Source: Desulfopila sp. IMCC35008
GTDB taxonomy: Bacteria > Desulfobacterota > Desulfobulbia > Desulfobulbales > Desulfocapsaceae
Length of the DNA stretch: 64,000 nt
Assembly (NCBI RefSeq): GCF_010646885.2
Contig: NZ_CP050700.1
Span: forward strand, 1,948,501-2,012,500
Direction: 5' to 3'
Both the position numbers and the translations under genes were made by a program. The notes under the pieces are model-generated. The model saw only the letters and a program-made list of their open reading frames with translations, was not told the DNA's origin and made no database searches. Below, piece after piece: positions 24,243-32,774 of the stretch; positions within the stretch are counted from its first letter, which is position 1, and every line of letters begins with the position of its first letter.

Positions 24243-26354
24243 ATGGATATTTGGACAGTAGGAAAAGACAAACCCACGCAGCTTGTAGACTTTATTGTCG
24301 GGTTGGACAAATCCATCGGCGGGAATCTGCTCATATGTTTTGACTATTTCGACACGTTGATTACGAGGACCGTCTATCCGGAGCATACCAAGACGATAGC
24401 CTGTTCCATGCTCAGTAAAGCACTGGAACTTCCTCTGCCTGGAAAAGAGATTTACCATATTCGGCAGGATTTGGAATTAGCGATGACGACGGCCAACGCA
24501 GAAGTCACTGGAGAGCTTGATTTCCGACTTGATTCGCTGGCTCTTAACCTCTATGAGTCCTTAACCGCTGTATATCCGAAGCTACAAAATCAAATCAATG
24601 AAGAGCGGTTTGTCGCTCTACTGCTCAATATTGAATTGGCGGTTGAAAAAAGGGTTCAACGTGTTTGTCCGGTGATGGTTGATGTCCTAGAGGGTTTACA
24701 GCAAAGAGGATTGGAAGTTCTGCTTGTATCTGATTTTTATCTTCCAGCTTCTCATTTTTCTCAAATGGTAAACCACCAGGGACTAACCCCTTATTTCAAG
24801 GAAATACATGTTTCTGCCGATGCCGGGAAAAGTAAGGGAAGTGGTTCAATCTTTGGAGATATTTGTGCCAGGCATAATCGCTTTCCCCAGGAAGTTTTGA
24901 TGATCGGAGATAATCCCCATGCCGATATCAATATGGCAAAAAAGAGTGGTTGTGCTGCATTGAAAGTTGAGAGACCAGCCCAGCAAAAAAAGTATGAAGA
25001 GCACAAAAAAGAAAGAGAGAATATTGAAGGGAGCTATTTTGAAAAGTGGTACAAATCGTTGCCAACCCCTTCAGTTCCTTTCAAAGAGTTGGGAATAAGT
25101 CTCTGGTTATTCTGCCATCGCTTGTTTGAATCGTTACAAAAAAATCAAATTGAGGATGTGTTTTTTCTCTCAAAAGAGGGTGAGTTCTTAAAAAAGCAGT
25201 TTGATTCATACCAGGATTGTCTTTTTGGGCAAAAGATTATTCGTTCCCATTACCTGATTGCATCGAGAAAAGCCACTTTCATAGCCTCACTTCGAGCGTT
25301 GGAAGAAGAAGATTTCAGCCGTCTGCTTGATCACTATCGCGACCTCTCGATAAGAGAATTTCTGCAATCCCTTAATTTCATCGAAGATGATGTCTCAGTA
25401 ATCGTAAAATCTCTGGAATGTGATTGTGAAACCAGGATAAATAATCTTGCTGCCCATCCCAATTTTCAACGACTGATTGAAAATGAAAAGTTTATCATCA
25501 CATACGAGAGATATCGCGTTGGACAACGTGAGAACTTTAAGTCATACCTGCAGTCATTTACTATCCCTTTTGAGGAGAAGGGGCTTTCTCTTGTTGATGT
25601 TGGCTGGAAAGGCTCCATTCAGGATAATATTTATCATATATTTGAGGGGAAAGTTGCTGTTAACGGCTACTTTTTAGGATCATATAATGCCACCGAGACG
25701 TCTGCAACAAACAGGAAACAGGGGTTATTATTTGATAACAACAATTCCCTGACTGATCATTTCAATGTGTATAACAATAACCGATCACTCTATGAGATGG
25801 CCCTGGGGGCATCACATGGAAGTGCCGAGCGTTATCTGTGTTTAGCAAACGATACGAGTAAACTGGGTCAATCTTCACAAATAATTGATTATCGGAAAAT
25901 AGATGGGGATGAAATCCAGGTTGTGGTGAGTGATCATCCTGAGGAGAGAACGTTATACGTCACGAAGATTAAACCTCTTCAGGATGCCCTTTTCGAGATT
26001 TTCTTAAATTTGACCGAACATTATTTGAGAACAGGAGGTCTCACCCCGAATGCAAGGTGGTTTGCTAAACACCATGCCAGAATGGTATATCTTCCAACAT
26101 CTCAAGAGATAGAGTTTTTTGAAGAGCTGTACCATTTGGAAAATTTTGGAGTATTTGGGTTCACTGATTTCAAAACAACACATAATTTCACATTGCTCCA
26201 ACGAATAATAAATCTGAAAAACATAATTCTTGATCCACCTATCCTTGAATCCGGTATATGGCCCCCTGTCGTATTGAGACGTTTTGGTGTCGGGTTCTGG
26301 CAGAAAATTGATGGCAGGAAAAGGTTTTTTAGAGAGTTTGGAGTTTTTAACTAA
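24243..26354 (+). CDS. HAD-superfamily protein with long C-terminal region (COG5610-like)
   Basis: The 703-residue protein begins with a HAD hydrolase domain: motif I CFDYFDTLITR with presumed nucleophile Asp34, a LLVSDFYLP segment near 162, and motif IV MIGDNPHADINMAKKSG near 220. The remaining 430 residues include FFLSKEGEFLKKQF and SHYLIASRKATF, patterns I associate with COG5610 proteins found in glycan clusters. Its role is not established; phosphatase or phosphotransfer activity on a sugar is plausible from the HAD core. It follows the Wzt gene by 51 bp. A degenerate relative of its last 24 or so codons lies downstream of galE. Confidence 0.8.
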   Translation: MDIWTVGKDKPTQLVDFIVGLDKSIGGNLLICFDYFDTLITRTVYPEHTKTIACSMLSKALELPLPGKEIYHIRQDLELAMTTANAEVTGELDFRLDSLALNLYESLTAVYPKLQNQINEERFVALLLNIELAVEKRVQRVCPVMVDVLEGLQQRGLEVLLVSDFYLPASHFSQMVNHQGLTPYFKEIHVSADAGKSKGSGSIFGDICARHNRFPQEVLMIGDNPHADINMAKKSGCAALKVERPAQQKKYEEHKKERENIEGSYFEKWYKSLPTPSVPFKELGISLWLFCHRLFESLQKNQIEDVFFLSKEGEFLKKQFDSYQDCLFGQKIIRSHYLIASRKATFIASLRALEEEDFSRLLDHYRDLSIREFLQSLNFIEDDVSVIVKSLECDCETRINNLAAHPNFQRLIENEKFIITYERYRVGQRENFKSYLQSFTIPFEEKGLSLVDVGWKGSIQDNIYHIFEGKVAVNGYFLGSYNATETSATNRKQGLLFDNNNSLTDHFNVYNNNRSLYEMALGASHGSAERYLCLANDTSKLGQSSQIIDYRKIDGDEIQVVVSDHPEERTLYVTKIKPLQDALFEIFLNLTEHYLRTGGLTPNARWFAKHHARMVYLPTSQEIEFFEELYHLENFGVFGFTDFKTTHNFTLLQRIINLKNIILDPPILESGIWPPVVLRRFGVGFWQKIDGRKRFFREFGVFN

Positions 26355-26385
26355 CGCTTTGTTTCATTTTCAAAGGAATATTTGA

Positions 26386-27402
26386 ATGAATTTACTGGTT
26401 ACAGGAGGTGCTGGATATATAGGAAGCCACACCTGCCTGGAATTACTCAAACAGAACCACAATATTACTGTTGTGGATAATCTCTCGAATTCAAGTGAAG
26501 AGTCTCTAAGACGGGTTCAGCAGATAACTGGCAAAAAGCTATCTTTTTATAAAGTAGACCTGCTTGACAGAGATGCGCTCAATAACGTTTTACAATCACA
26601 GTCAAAAAAAATTGATGCAGTTATTCATTTCGCCGGATTTAAAGCCGTTGGAGAATCTGTCCAGAGACCACTCTGGTATTATCAGAATAATGTTCAGAGT
26701 ACGCTGAATCTTTGTGAAGTAATGGACGCGAATGGTGTGCGGAATATCATATTCAGTTCATCATGCACAGTATATGGAAATCCGGATGTGGTTCCCGTTC
26801 ATGAGGATTTACCATTATCCGGGACCAACCCATATGGGCGCTCGAAGGTGATGGTTGAACAGGTGCTCAATGATATATATCAAGCTGATAATAGATGGAA
26901 TATCGGTTTGCTACGATATTTCAACCCAATTGGTGCCCACGAGAGCGGTCAAATTGGTGAGGATCCTTTGGGGATTCCCAATAATCTTTTACCATACATT
27001 TCGCAGGTGGCGATTGGAAAACTCAAGCAATTGACAGTGTTTGGAGGAGATTATTCGACTGCAGATGGCTCCTGTGTCAGAGATTATATTCATGTTGTCG
27101 ACCTTGCTGTCGGGCATGTGAAAGCGTTGGAGAAACTAGAAGAGAATCCTGGAGTAGTAGCATATAACCTTGGGACCGGGCAGGGATATAGTGTGCTTGA
27201 GGTGATTGCTGCTTTTGAAAAAGTGACAGGAGAAAAAGTGCCACATATAATCTCCGGACGTCGATCTGGAGACGCCGCTGAATGTTACGGTAATCCTGAA
27301 AAAGCAAAAATGGAATTGTCTTGGCAAGCCGAGAGAAGTATTGAAGACATGTGTAGAGATACCTGGCGCTGGCAGAAAGCAAATCCTAACGGGTATTGCT
27401 GA
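26386..27402 (+). CDS. galE: UDP-glucose 4-epimerase
   Basis: The 338-residue protein is a textbook GalE: NAD motif GGAGYIGSH (7-15), FAGFKAVGESVQRPLWYYQNN, SSSCTVYGNP, the catalytic Tyr/Lys in NPYGRSKVMVE, and YFNPIGAHESGQIGEDPLGIPNNL. It interconverts UDP-glucose and UDP-galactose, possibly also the N-acetyl forms. AAAGGA at 26372-26377 supports the start. It sits between the intact HAD protein gene and the decayed fragment of a related gene. Confidence 0.95.
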   Translation: MNLLVTGGAGYIGSHTCLELLKQNHNITVVDNLSNSSEESLRRVQQITGKKLSFYKVDLLDRDALNNVLQSQSKKIDAVIHFAGFKAVGESVQRPLWYYQNNVQSTLNLCEVMDANGVRNIIFSSSCTVYGNPDVVPVHEDLPLSGTNPYGRSKVMVEQVLNDIYQADNRWNIGLLRYFNPIGAHESGQIGEDPLGIPNNLLPYISQVAIGKLKQLTVFGGDYSTADGSCVRDYIHVVDLAVGHVKALEKLEENPGVVAYNLGTGQGYSVLEVIAAFEKVTGEKVPHIISGRRSGDAAECYGNPEKAKMELSWQAERSIEDMCRDTWRWQKANPNGYC

Positions 27403-27549
27403 TGTTATTTAGTTTCCATCCGAAAACTAACTATTTTGCCAAAGGGCAGTTTTAGGATGGTAACAATTTAAATATGCTATTCCTCCAGTTTTCCGTTCTT
27501 TGCACGGGTAAAAAGGGGTAAATACTATTCCCCCCCCCAGTAGCTTTAA
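27403..27549. other. Non-coding stretch with a nine-C run
   Basis: The first half of the 296-bp gap after galE has no recognisable coding pattern. It contains a run of nine C at 27530-27538. The second half of the gap holds a decayed gene fragment. Confidence 0.6.
27530..27538 (+). repeat. Nine-C homopolymer run
   Basis: Nine consecutive C precede the decayed COG5610-like fragment by 11 bp. Such runs can slip during replication, but no intact frame spans it. Confidence 0.7.
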
Positions 27550-27654
27550 ATTGGGAATTTCGTTCTACTGCTGTTGACAATATTTGGTATGGGATTGTGG
27601 CAAAATGTTGACGGGAGAAAGATATTCATATTTGAAATTAGGATGTTCAGATGA
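27550..27654 (+). pseudogene. Remnant of the C-terminus of a COG5610-like gene
   Basis: Reading in frame to the TGA at 27652-27654 gives FGMGLWQNVDGRKIFIFEIR and three more residues. It aligns without gaps to the last residues of the 703-residue HAD protein (FGVGFWQKIDGRKRFFREFG and so on), about 12 of 23 positions identical and stopping at the same place. Upstream the frame closes at a TAA (27547-27549) and similarity fades. I read this as the tail of a second, largely deleted paralogue. Confidence 0.7.
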
Positions 27655-27698
27655 ATCACTCTTAATAAGAAACAGGCATCATAAAAGAACATGATATA

Positions 27699-29810
27699 GT
27701 GAATTCGTTATTCAGACACCGATATTTCCTTTTATATATATTGCCGATTTTCGCCCTCTTGGGTTGGTTTTATTTTACAACACCCTGGTATCCTGCGTCA
27801 CATCTTGTTATTTCAGGGAATGTGACAGGAAAAGAGGCAGGCAGGATAACTGTCAGATGGGATTCGGGCAGTGACCTGAATGGCTATGAAATGAAGCGCT
27901 ACAACCTACAGCCAGCTCCCGTTTTACAGGGGGAGGAGTGTAAGGTGACGCTAACGAAAAGCGGCCGCGGTCCTATGGGCTCAAGTAAATCCCAAGTCAT
28001 ATTAAGCGGTCTTGCAGCTGATGGTCGTGATGTCCTTCATGGTAATGGCCGATTGTCCAAAGGTGCACAATTTAAGGACAATATACTACATCTCCAAGTA
28101 GAAAACAGTTCCGCATCTTTCCTGGTCACCCCGAAGCATCATCTTCAATTCGACTTTTTCACGTACAATTTTGCGGGTGATTCTACGGTCGATATTTGTG
28201 GCGATATCGAGGATGTCTACCTCTATACATCAAACGACATCAATCAGTGGTCGCAAGAAAACAGAAAGGTGTTGGATAAATGGTATATCACCGAGGACGG
28301 AACGTATACCATCAAGTTGGACCTCCCGCGATACCGTATTGAAAATATATTGGTACAGGTTCCGGCCGGTTTTTCTGTCAGCTCATTTGACATTATAAAT
28401 GAGTTTGATTCGGTTCTTTCATTTGATGATCCAATATCAGCAGATATCGGTCTCGTATATCAACTGAGTGAGATGGATAAAAAGCGGCAGCGTCTGTTTC
28501 ATCCGCATCGCTTGTTTTGGCAATTTCTGTTTGCGAGCCTCACTGTATTTGCCATTCATTATATTTCCGGCTTTGTTCGCAATTATGATACTGCTCGATC
28601 AGTTTTAACCAGAGAAAGCCGGTGGCTGTTCTGGGGTATGTGTATAACCGGGTTCATCGTATTCGGTTTCTGGCACATTGCCTTCTGGCCTGGAATTGCC
28701 TCGACCGATTCCCTGAAGATCTGGCGGGCCGCTCAGATACCAGGTATGTATCTTGGCGATCATCCGCCTCTTAATGTGATCTTCTACATGTATCTTAGTA
28801 TGTTCTGGAACAATATGGCGATAGTCCCGTTGTTTCAGAATATCTCCTGTAGTGTACTTATCTCATCTATTTATTTTTCTATGTACCGTTGGGGCTTATC
28901 AAAGCCACTGGTGATAGTTTTTTTCTTACTGACTGTATTATCAGTACCAGTAGGAACATATAATGCGGTGTTATGGAAAGATGTGCCGTTTGCATTTGCT
29001 GTTGTACTGTTAGCGTTTCATATGGCGCGAATGTATTTTGGTAAACGTCATGAGAACAGGCAGATCCAGCGGAAAGACTGGCAGCTGGTCATAATCCTTC
29101 TTATTCTGATTGCCGGAATGAGATATAACGGGGCTGTGTACTTTCTGGTTATACCTGCCCTGATGATTGGGCTCGGAATGGTGCATATACGATGGAAATA
29201 TGTATTGTTGATAATTCCTGTACTGGTTCTTCTCGGTATTTCAGTGGCTATGGCGCCCAAGCTGTCATCATCCGCTTCTTTTGTTGGTATGCAGGTTTCC
29301 AGGTATGTTACGAGTGCTTTTGATGACATTTCACCCGAATTTGTGGGGGAAAAGTTTGACCAATACATGGGGGTCTTTGACGTGAACCAAGACGATATGC
29401 AGTGGGACCATCTGCATAACTGTTTTTGGTGGAGGTACAACAATAGTTTTCTGAAAAGGGTGAAATGGAACGATGTCTACCCGTACATATCCCTGAAAAA
29501 AGAAGGTATCCAGAAAAAAATAGCCAATCTGGCTGTAAAAATATATAAAATCAGTTATACAACTCCCTTTGTTTATTTCTCATGGAACCCTGTATACATG
29601 CTGTACCTGCTCATTATTGTCCCTTTCCTGATCAGGTGGCTTCCTATGTCGGCGGTATTTAGTTTCATTTTACTGAGCCAGGTCGCAGCCCTGGTATTTC
29701 TTGGAATATTGAACTGGCGGTACTATTATTTCGCATTTATGGGGCTCAATTTTCTTGTTCCCCTTATGATTACGGATCGTGTCAGGATGAAAACGAATGG
29801 GGCTTTATAG
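27699..29810 (+). CDS. Large membrane protein, GT-C-like (DUF6020-like), with periplasmic domain
   Basis: The 703-residue protein has an N-terminal membrane helix (about 8-26), a soluble beta-rich domain (about 30-265) and roughly ten to twelve helices from 275 to the end. The membrane part contains FWPGIASTDSLKIWRAAQI, DHPPLNVIFY and YNAVLWKDVPFAFAVVLL, a pattern I associate with DUF6020 and related GT-C glycosyltransferases that use lipid-linked sugars on the periplasmic side. The start is GTG at 27699. It probably decorates the glycan after export. Sugar and acceptor are unknown. Confidence 0.75.
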   Translation: MNSLFRHRYFLLYILPIFALLGWFYFTTPWYPASHLVISGNVTGKEAGRITVRWDSGSDLNGYEMKRYNLQPAPVLQGEECKVTLTKSGRGPMGSSKSQVILSGLAADGRDVLHGNGRLSKGAQFKDNILHLQVENSSASFLVTPKHHLQFDFFTYNFAGDSTVDICGDIEDVYLYTSNDINQWSQENRKVLDKWYITEDGTYTIKLDLPRYRIENILVQVPAGFSVSSFDIINEFDSVLSFDDPISADIGLVYQLSEMDKKRQRLFHPHRLFWQFLFASLTVFAIHYISGFVRNYDTARSVLTRESRWLFWGMCITGFIVFGFWHIAFWPGIASTDSLKIWRAAQIPGMYLGDHPPLNVIFYMYLSMFWNNMAIVPLFQNISCSVLISSIYFSMYRWGLSKPLVIVFFLLTVLSVPVGTYNAVLWKDVPFAFAVVLLAFHMARMYFGKRHENRQIQRKDWQLVIILLILIAGMRYNGAVYFLVIPALMIGLGMVHIRWKYVLLIIPVLVLLGISVAMAPKLSSSASFVGMQVSRYVTSAFDDISPEFVGEKFDQYMGVFDVNQDDMQWDHLHNCFWWRYNNSFLKRVKWNDVYPYISLKKEGIQKKIANLAVKIYKISYTTPFVYFSWNPVYMLYLLIIVPFLIRWLPMSAVFSFILLSQVAALVFLGILNWRYYYFAFMGLNFLVPLMITDRVRMKTNGAL

Positions 29811-29812
29811 TT

Positions 29813-30613
29813 ATGCGATTTAGTATCATTACGCCCAATTATAATGGTGAAATGTTTCTTGAGGAAACCATTGTCAGTGTTCTTCAACAGCGTGAACATG
29901 GTATAGACCTGGAGTATATTGTTGTTGACGGCGAGAGCAATGATCGTTCACACTCCATCCTGGATAAATACGGTAGCGGTATTGACCAGCTTATTGTTGA
30001 ACGCGATAACGGACCTGCGGATGCAATCAACAAAGGTTTGCAGACCGCAACAGGGGATATCGTAGCCTGGTTGAACGCAGATGATGTGTATTATCCCAAA
30101 GCACTCAATAGGGTTAAGGAAATATTTCATGCCGATTCTTCTGTTGCCTTTGCATTTGGGAAATGTCCAATAATTGATGAAAAAGGGAGTGAGATTCGAG
30201 ATGGGATAACCCGTTTCAAGGAGTTCTTTTTCCCACTCAATTCAAGATTTACCTATCAGTGTATCAACTATATCTCCCAACCAGCCATGTTCTTTTCACG
30301 AAAGGCCCTCTTACAGGCTGGCCCATTGCGAACCGATATGGTTGCTGCCTGGGATTATGAGTTTATCCTAAGGCTCTGGAGGCAAGGGGCCGGGGTCTCT
30401 ATCCTGGATCATCCGATTTCAGCATTCAGGTGGCACGAGCAGTCGATCAGTGGGCAGAATTTTGGCATACAGTTTAAGGAAGAGTTCGATGCGGCTGCAG
30501 CTGATGCTGGAAAATTTTCGCCACAGACATTAATACACGCTTTTGTCCGCTGGGGTATTGTTGGTGCGTATAATGGAATGCGGGTGATGCGCAATCGAAA
30601 GGTGGCGAAGTGA
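29813..30613 (+). CDS. GT2-family glycosyltransferase
   Basis: The 266-residue protein has a single GT-A domain: FSIITPNYNGEMFLEETIVS at the start, YIVVDGESNDRS, ERDNGPADAINKGLQTATGD, and the metal-binding WLNADDVYY near residue 82-90. The distal part includes SQPAMFFSRKAL and AAWDYEFILRLW, typical of GT2 enzymes. It begins 2 bp after the preceding stop and overlaps the next gene by 4 bp, so it is part of a tight operon. It would add one sugar in the cytoplasm. Confidence 0.93.
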   Translation: MRFSIITPNYNGEMFLEETIVSVLQQREHGIDLEYIVVDGESNDRSHSILDKYGSGIDQLIVERDNGPADAINKGLQTATGDIVAWLNADDVYYPKALNRVKEIFHADSSVAFAFGKCPIIDEKGSEIRDGITRFKEFFFPLNSRFTYQCINYISQPAMFFSRKALLQAGPLRTDMVAAWDYEFILRLWRQGAGVSILDHPISAFRWHEQSISGQNFGIQFKEEFDAAAADAGKFSPQTLIHAFVRWGIVGAYNGMRVMRNRKVAK

Positions 30614-31755
30614 GGCTGGGGGTTAATACACTCTTCATGGTTCCCGGCGATGTTGGTGGAACCGAGACATATTTACGTGAAACGCTTCTTGCGTCTTTAA
30701 AAGCGTATCCCGATGTGGAATTCATATTCTTTACGAATAATGAGAATGATGAATTGCTGCAATCGTTATGTTCGGGGTATGAAAACGTTGACTTTCATTG
30801 CCTCAATTTCAATGCAGCCAATAGGCCGACAAGAATCATTCTAGAACAAATCAAGCTGCCTTTCGTTGCCCGGAAATATAACCTCGATTTATTATGGTCA
30901 CCAGGGTATACAGCACCTTTCTTTGCTTTTTCTCCTCAAGCCGTGACTGTGTGTGATTTGCAATACAAGTCATATCCCGAGGATATGACTTGGCTTGAAC
31001 GAGCCACACTGGATTTTTTGGTTCGCGGTGCCTGCAGACGATGCGATATTGTGCTGGCTATTTCCGAGTTTTCACGACAGGAAATTATCAATTACGGTTT
31101 TGCCGACCCTGGTAAAGTTCACACAGTACTGCTTGGTGTTGATAAAACCTTTGGAGAACACTATCAGGAAAACGAAAAGGAACAGACTCTCAAAAAACTC
31201 CTGCCAGATTCACAACCGTTTATTCTTTGTGTCGCACATACATACCCGCATAAAAAGGTTCATGTCCTGATCGAGGCATTCCAACGTGTTATGGATGCAA
31301 TTCCCCATAACCTTGTTGTGGTCGGCCGGGCTCGTCGTGGTGAGGAGTTGGTCCTGAAATCTGCCCAGAAGTTGGCAGACAGTGACCGCCTTATCAGGTT
31401 CCAGGATGGTCTGCCCTATAAGGATTTGCAAATCCTTTATCAGGCTGCAGATATATTTGTGTTGCCGTCGGCGTACGAAGGTTTCGGTTTACCTGTTATA
31501 GAGGCAATGATGGCTGGAACTCCTGTAATCACCACCAGGGAGGCGTCCCTTAAAGAAGTTGCAGGGGGGAATGGCCTGCTTGTTGATGGTATATCTGCAG
31601 ATGATATAGCGAAACAGATTCTCAAATTCAAGAATTACTCGTACCAGGAAAAAACTGAAATGATTGAAAATGCCAAAAGGTGGGCTGAAACCTTCACCTG
31701 GCAAAGGTCGGCTCATGATATGTTCGATGCATTTTCTCAACATCTCGGTAAGTAA
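30610..31755 (+). CDS. GT4-family glycosyltransferase
   Basis: The 381-residue protein starts with GTG overlapping the previous TGA (GTGA, 30610-30613). It has the GT-B fold: N-terminal LGVNTLFMVPGDVGGTETYLRE, and a C-terminal domain with FILCVAHTYPHKKVHVLIEAF and PSAYEGFGLPVIEAMMAGTPVI, the retaining GT4 donor site. The N-terminal pattern resembles mannosyltransferases working with GDP-mannose, which would fit the Gmd gene just downstream, but donor prediction is weak. Confidence 0.93.
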   Translation: MRLGVNTLFMVPGDVGGTETYLRETLLASLKAYPDVEFIFFTNNENDELLQSLCSGYENVDFHCLNFNAANRPTRIILEQIKLPFVARKYNLDLLWSPGYTAPFFAFSPQAVTVCDLQYKSYPEDMTWLERATLDFLVRGACRRCDIVLAISEFSRQEIINYGFADPGKVHTVLLGVDKTFGEHYQENEKEQTLKKLLPDSQPFILCVAHTYPHKKVHVLIEAFQRVMDAIPHNLVVVGRARRGEELVLKSAQKLADSDRLIRFQDGLPYKDLQILYQAADIFVLPSAYEGFGLPVIEAMMAGTPVITTREASLKEVAGGNGLLVDGISADDIAKQILKFKNYSYQEKTEMIENAKRWAETFTWQRSAHDMFDAFSQHLGK

Positions 31756-31782
31756 CATGTTTAATAGTAAGGACGGTACAAA

Positions 31783-32739
31783 ATGAAAGCATTGGTGTGT
31801 GGCGTATCAGGCCAGGACGGAGCATATCTTGCCGAGTTATTACTTGCCAAGGGGTATGAAGTGTACGGAGCATCCCGGGATGCACAAATGTCTTCATTTG
31901 CAAATCTTAAATATCTCGGAATCCATGACCGGGTAAAGAAGGTGTCGTTGGCCATAAATGATTTCCGCTCAGTACTTCAGGTGATTCAGCAGGTCGAACC
32001 GGATGAAATCTATAACCTTGCCGGTCAAAGTTCCGTTGGGCTATCGTTTGAACAACCTGTGGAGACCCTTGAAAGTATAAGTATCGGAGTGTTAAACCTT
32101 CTTGAGGCAATTCGATTTACCAAAAGAAATATTAAGTTGTACAATGCTGGCTCAAGTGAAGTTTTCGGTGATACCCATGGCATACCTGCTGATGAGTCAA
32201 CTCCATTCCACCCTCAAAGTCCATATGCGGTGGCCAAGGCATCAGCTCATTGGATAGTTGCCAACTATCGTGAAGCGTATGGCTTATTCGCCTGTACAGG
32301 TATTCTTTTCAATCACGAGTCGCCTTTACGTCCTGAACGTTTTGTAACCAGGAAAATCATTTCAACTGCCTGCCGAATTGCCGCTGGGAGTGGTGAGACA
32401 TTACACTTGGGTAATATCGGCATAGCCAGGGACTGGGGGTGGGCACCTGAATATGTCGAAGCAATGTGGAAGATGCTACAGCAGGAGCAACCAGACGATT
32501 TTGTTGTCGCTACCGGCACCACAAGTAAACTTGAAGAGTTTATAGCATTAGCATTTTCGTCTCTTAATCTGGATTGGCATGATCATGTTCAGGTTGATTC
32601 GTCGCTCCTTCGGCCTTCAGATATATTGGAAGGTTCAGGAAATCCAGCCAAAGCTGGTATGGTTTTGGAATGGAAAGCCCAGTTTACTCTTCAGGATGTC
32701 GTGAAAATGATGATTGATTCTGAACAAACCACGAAATAG
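31783..32739 (+). CDS. gmd: GDP-mannose 4,6-dehydratase
   Basis: The 318-residue SDR has GVSGQDGAYLAELLLAKGYEV, the catalytic GSSEVFGD and YAVAKASAHW (Tyr/Lys), and NHESPLRPERFVTRKI, a hallmark of Gmd. It makes GDP-4-keto-6-deoxymannose, the precursor of GDP-fucose, GDP-rhamnose or GDP-perosamine. None of the usual follow-on enzymes is recognisable in the window. It is slightly shorter than many Gmd proteins (about 340-370). Confidence 0.92.
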   Translation: MKALVCGVSGQDGAYLAELLLAKGYEVYGASRDAQMSSFANLKYLGIHDRVKKVSLAINDFRSVLQVIQQVEPDEIYNLAGQSSVGLSFEQPVETLESISIGVLNLLEAIRFTKRNIKLYNAGSSEVFGDTHGIPADESTPFHPQSPYAVAKASAHWIVANYREAYGLFACTGILFNHESPLRPERFVTRKIISTACRIAAGSGETLHLGNIGIARDWGWAPEYVEAMWKMLQQEQPDDFVVATGTTSKLEEFIALAFSSLNLDWHDHVQVDSSLLRPSDILEGSGNPAKAGMVLEWKAQFTLQDVVKMMIDSEQTTK

Positions 32740-32774
32740 TAATTCCATATCTTTACAGAAACATAGTTGAAACT

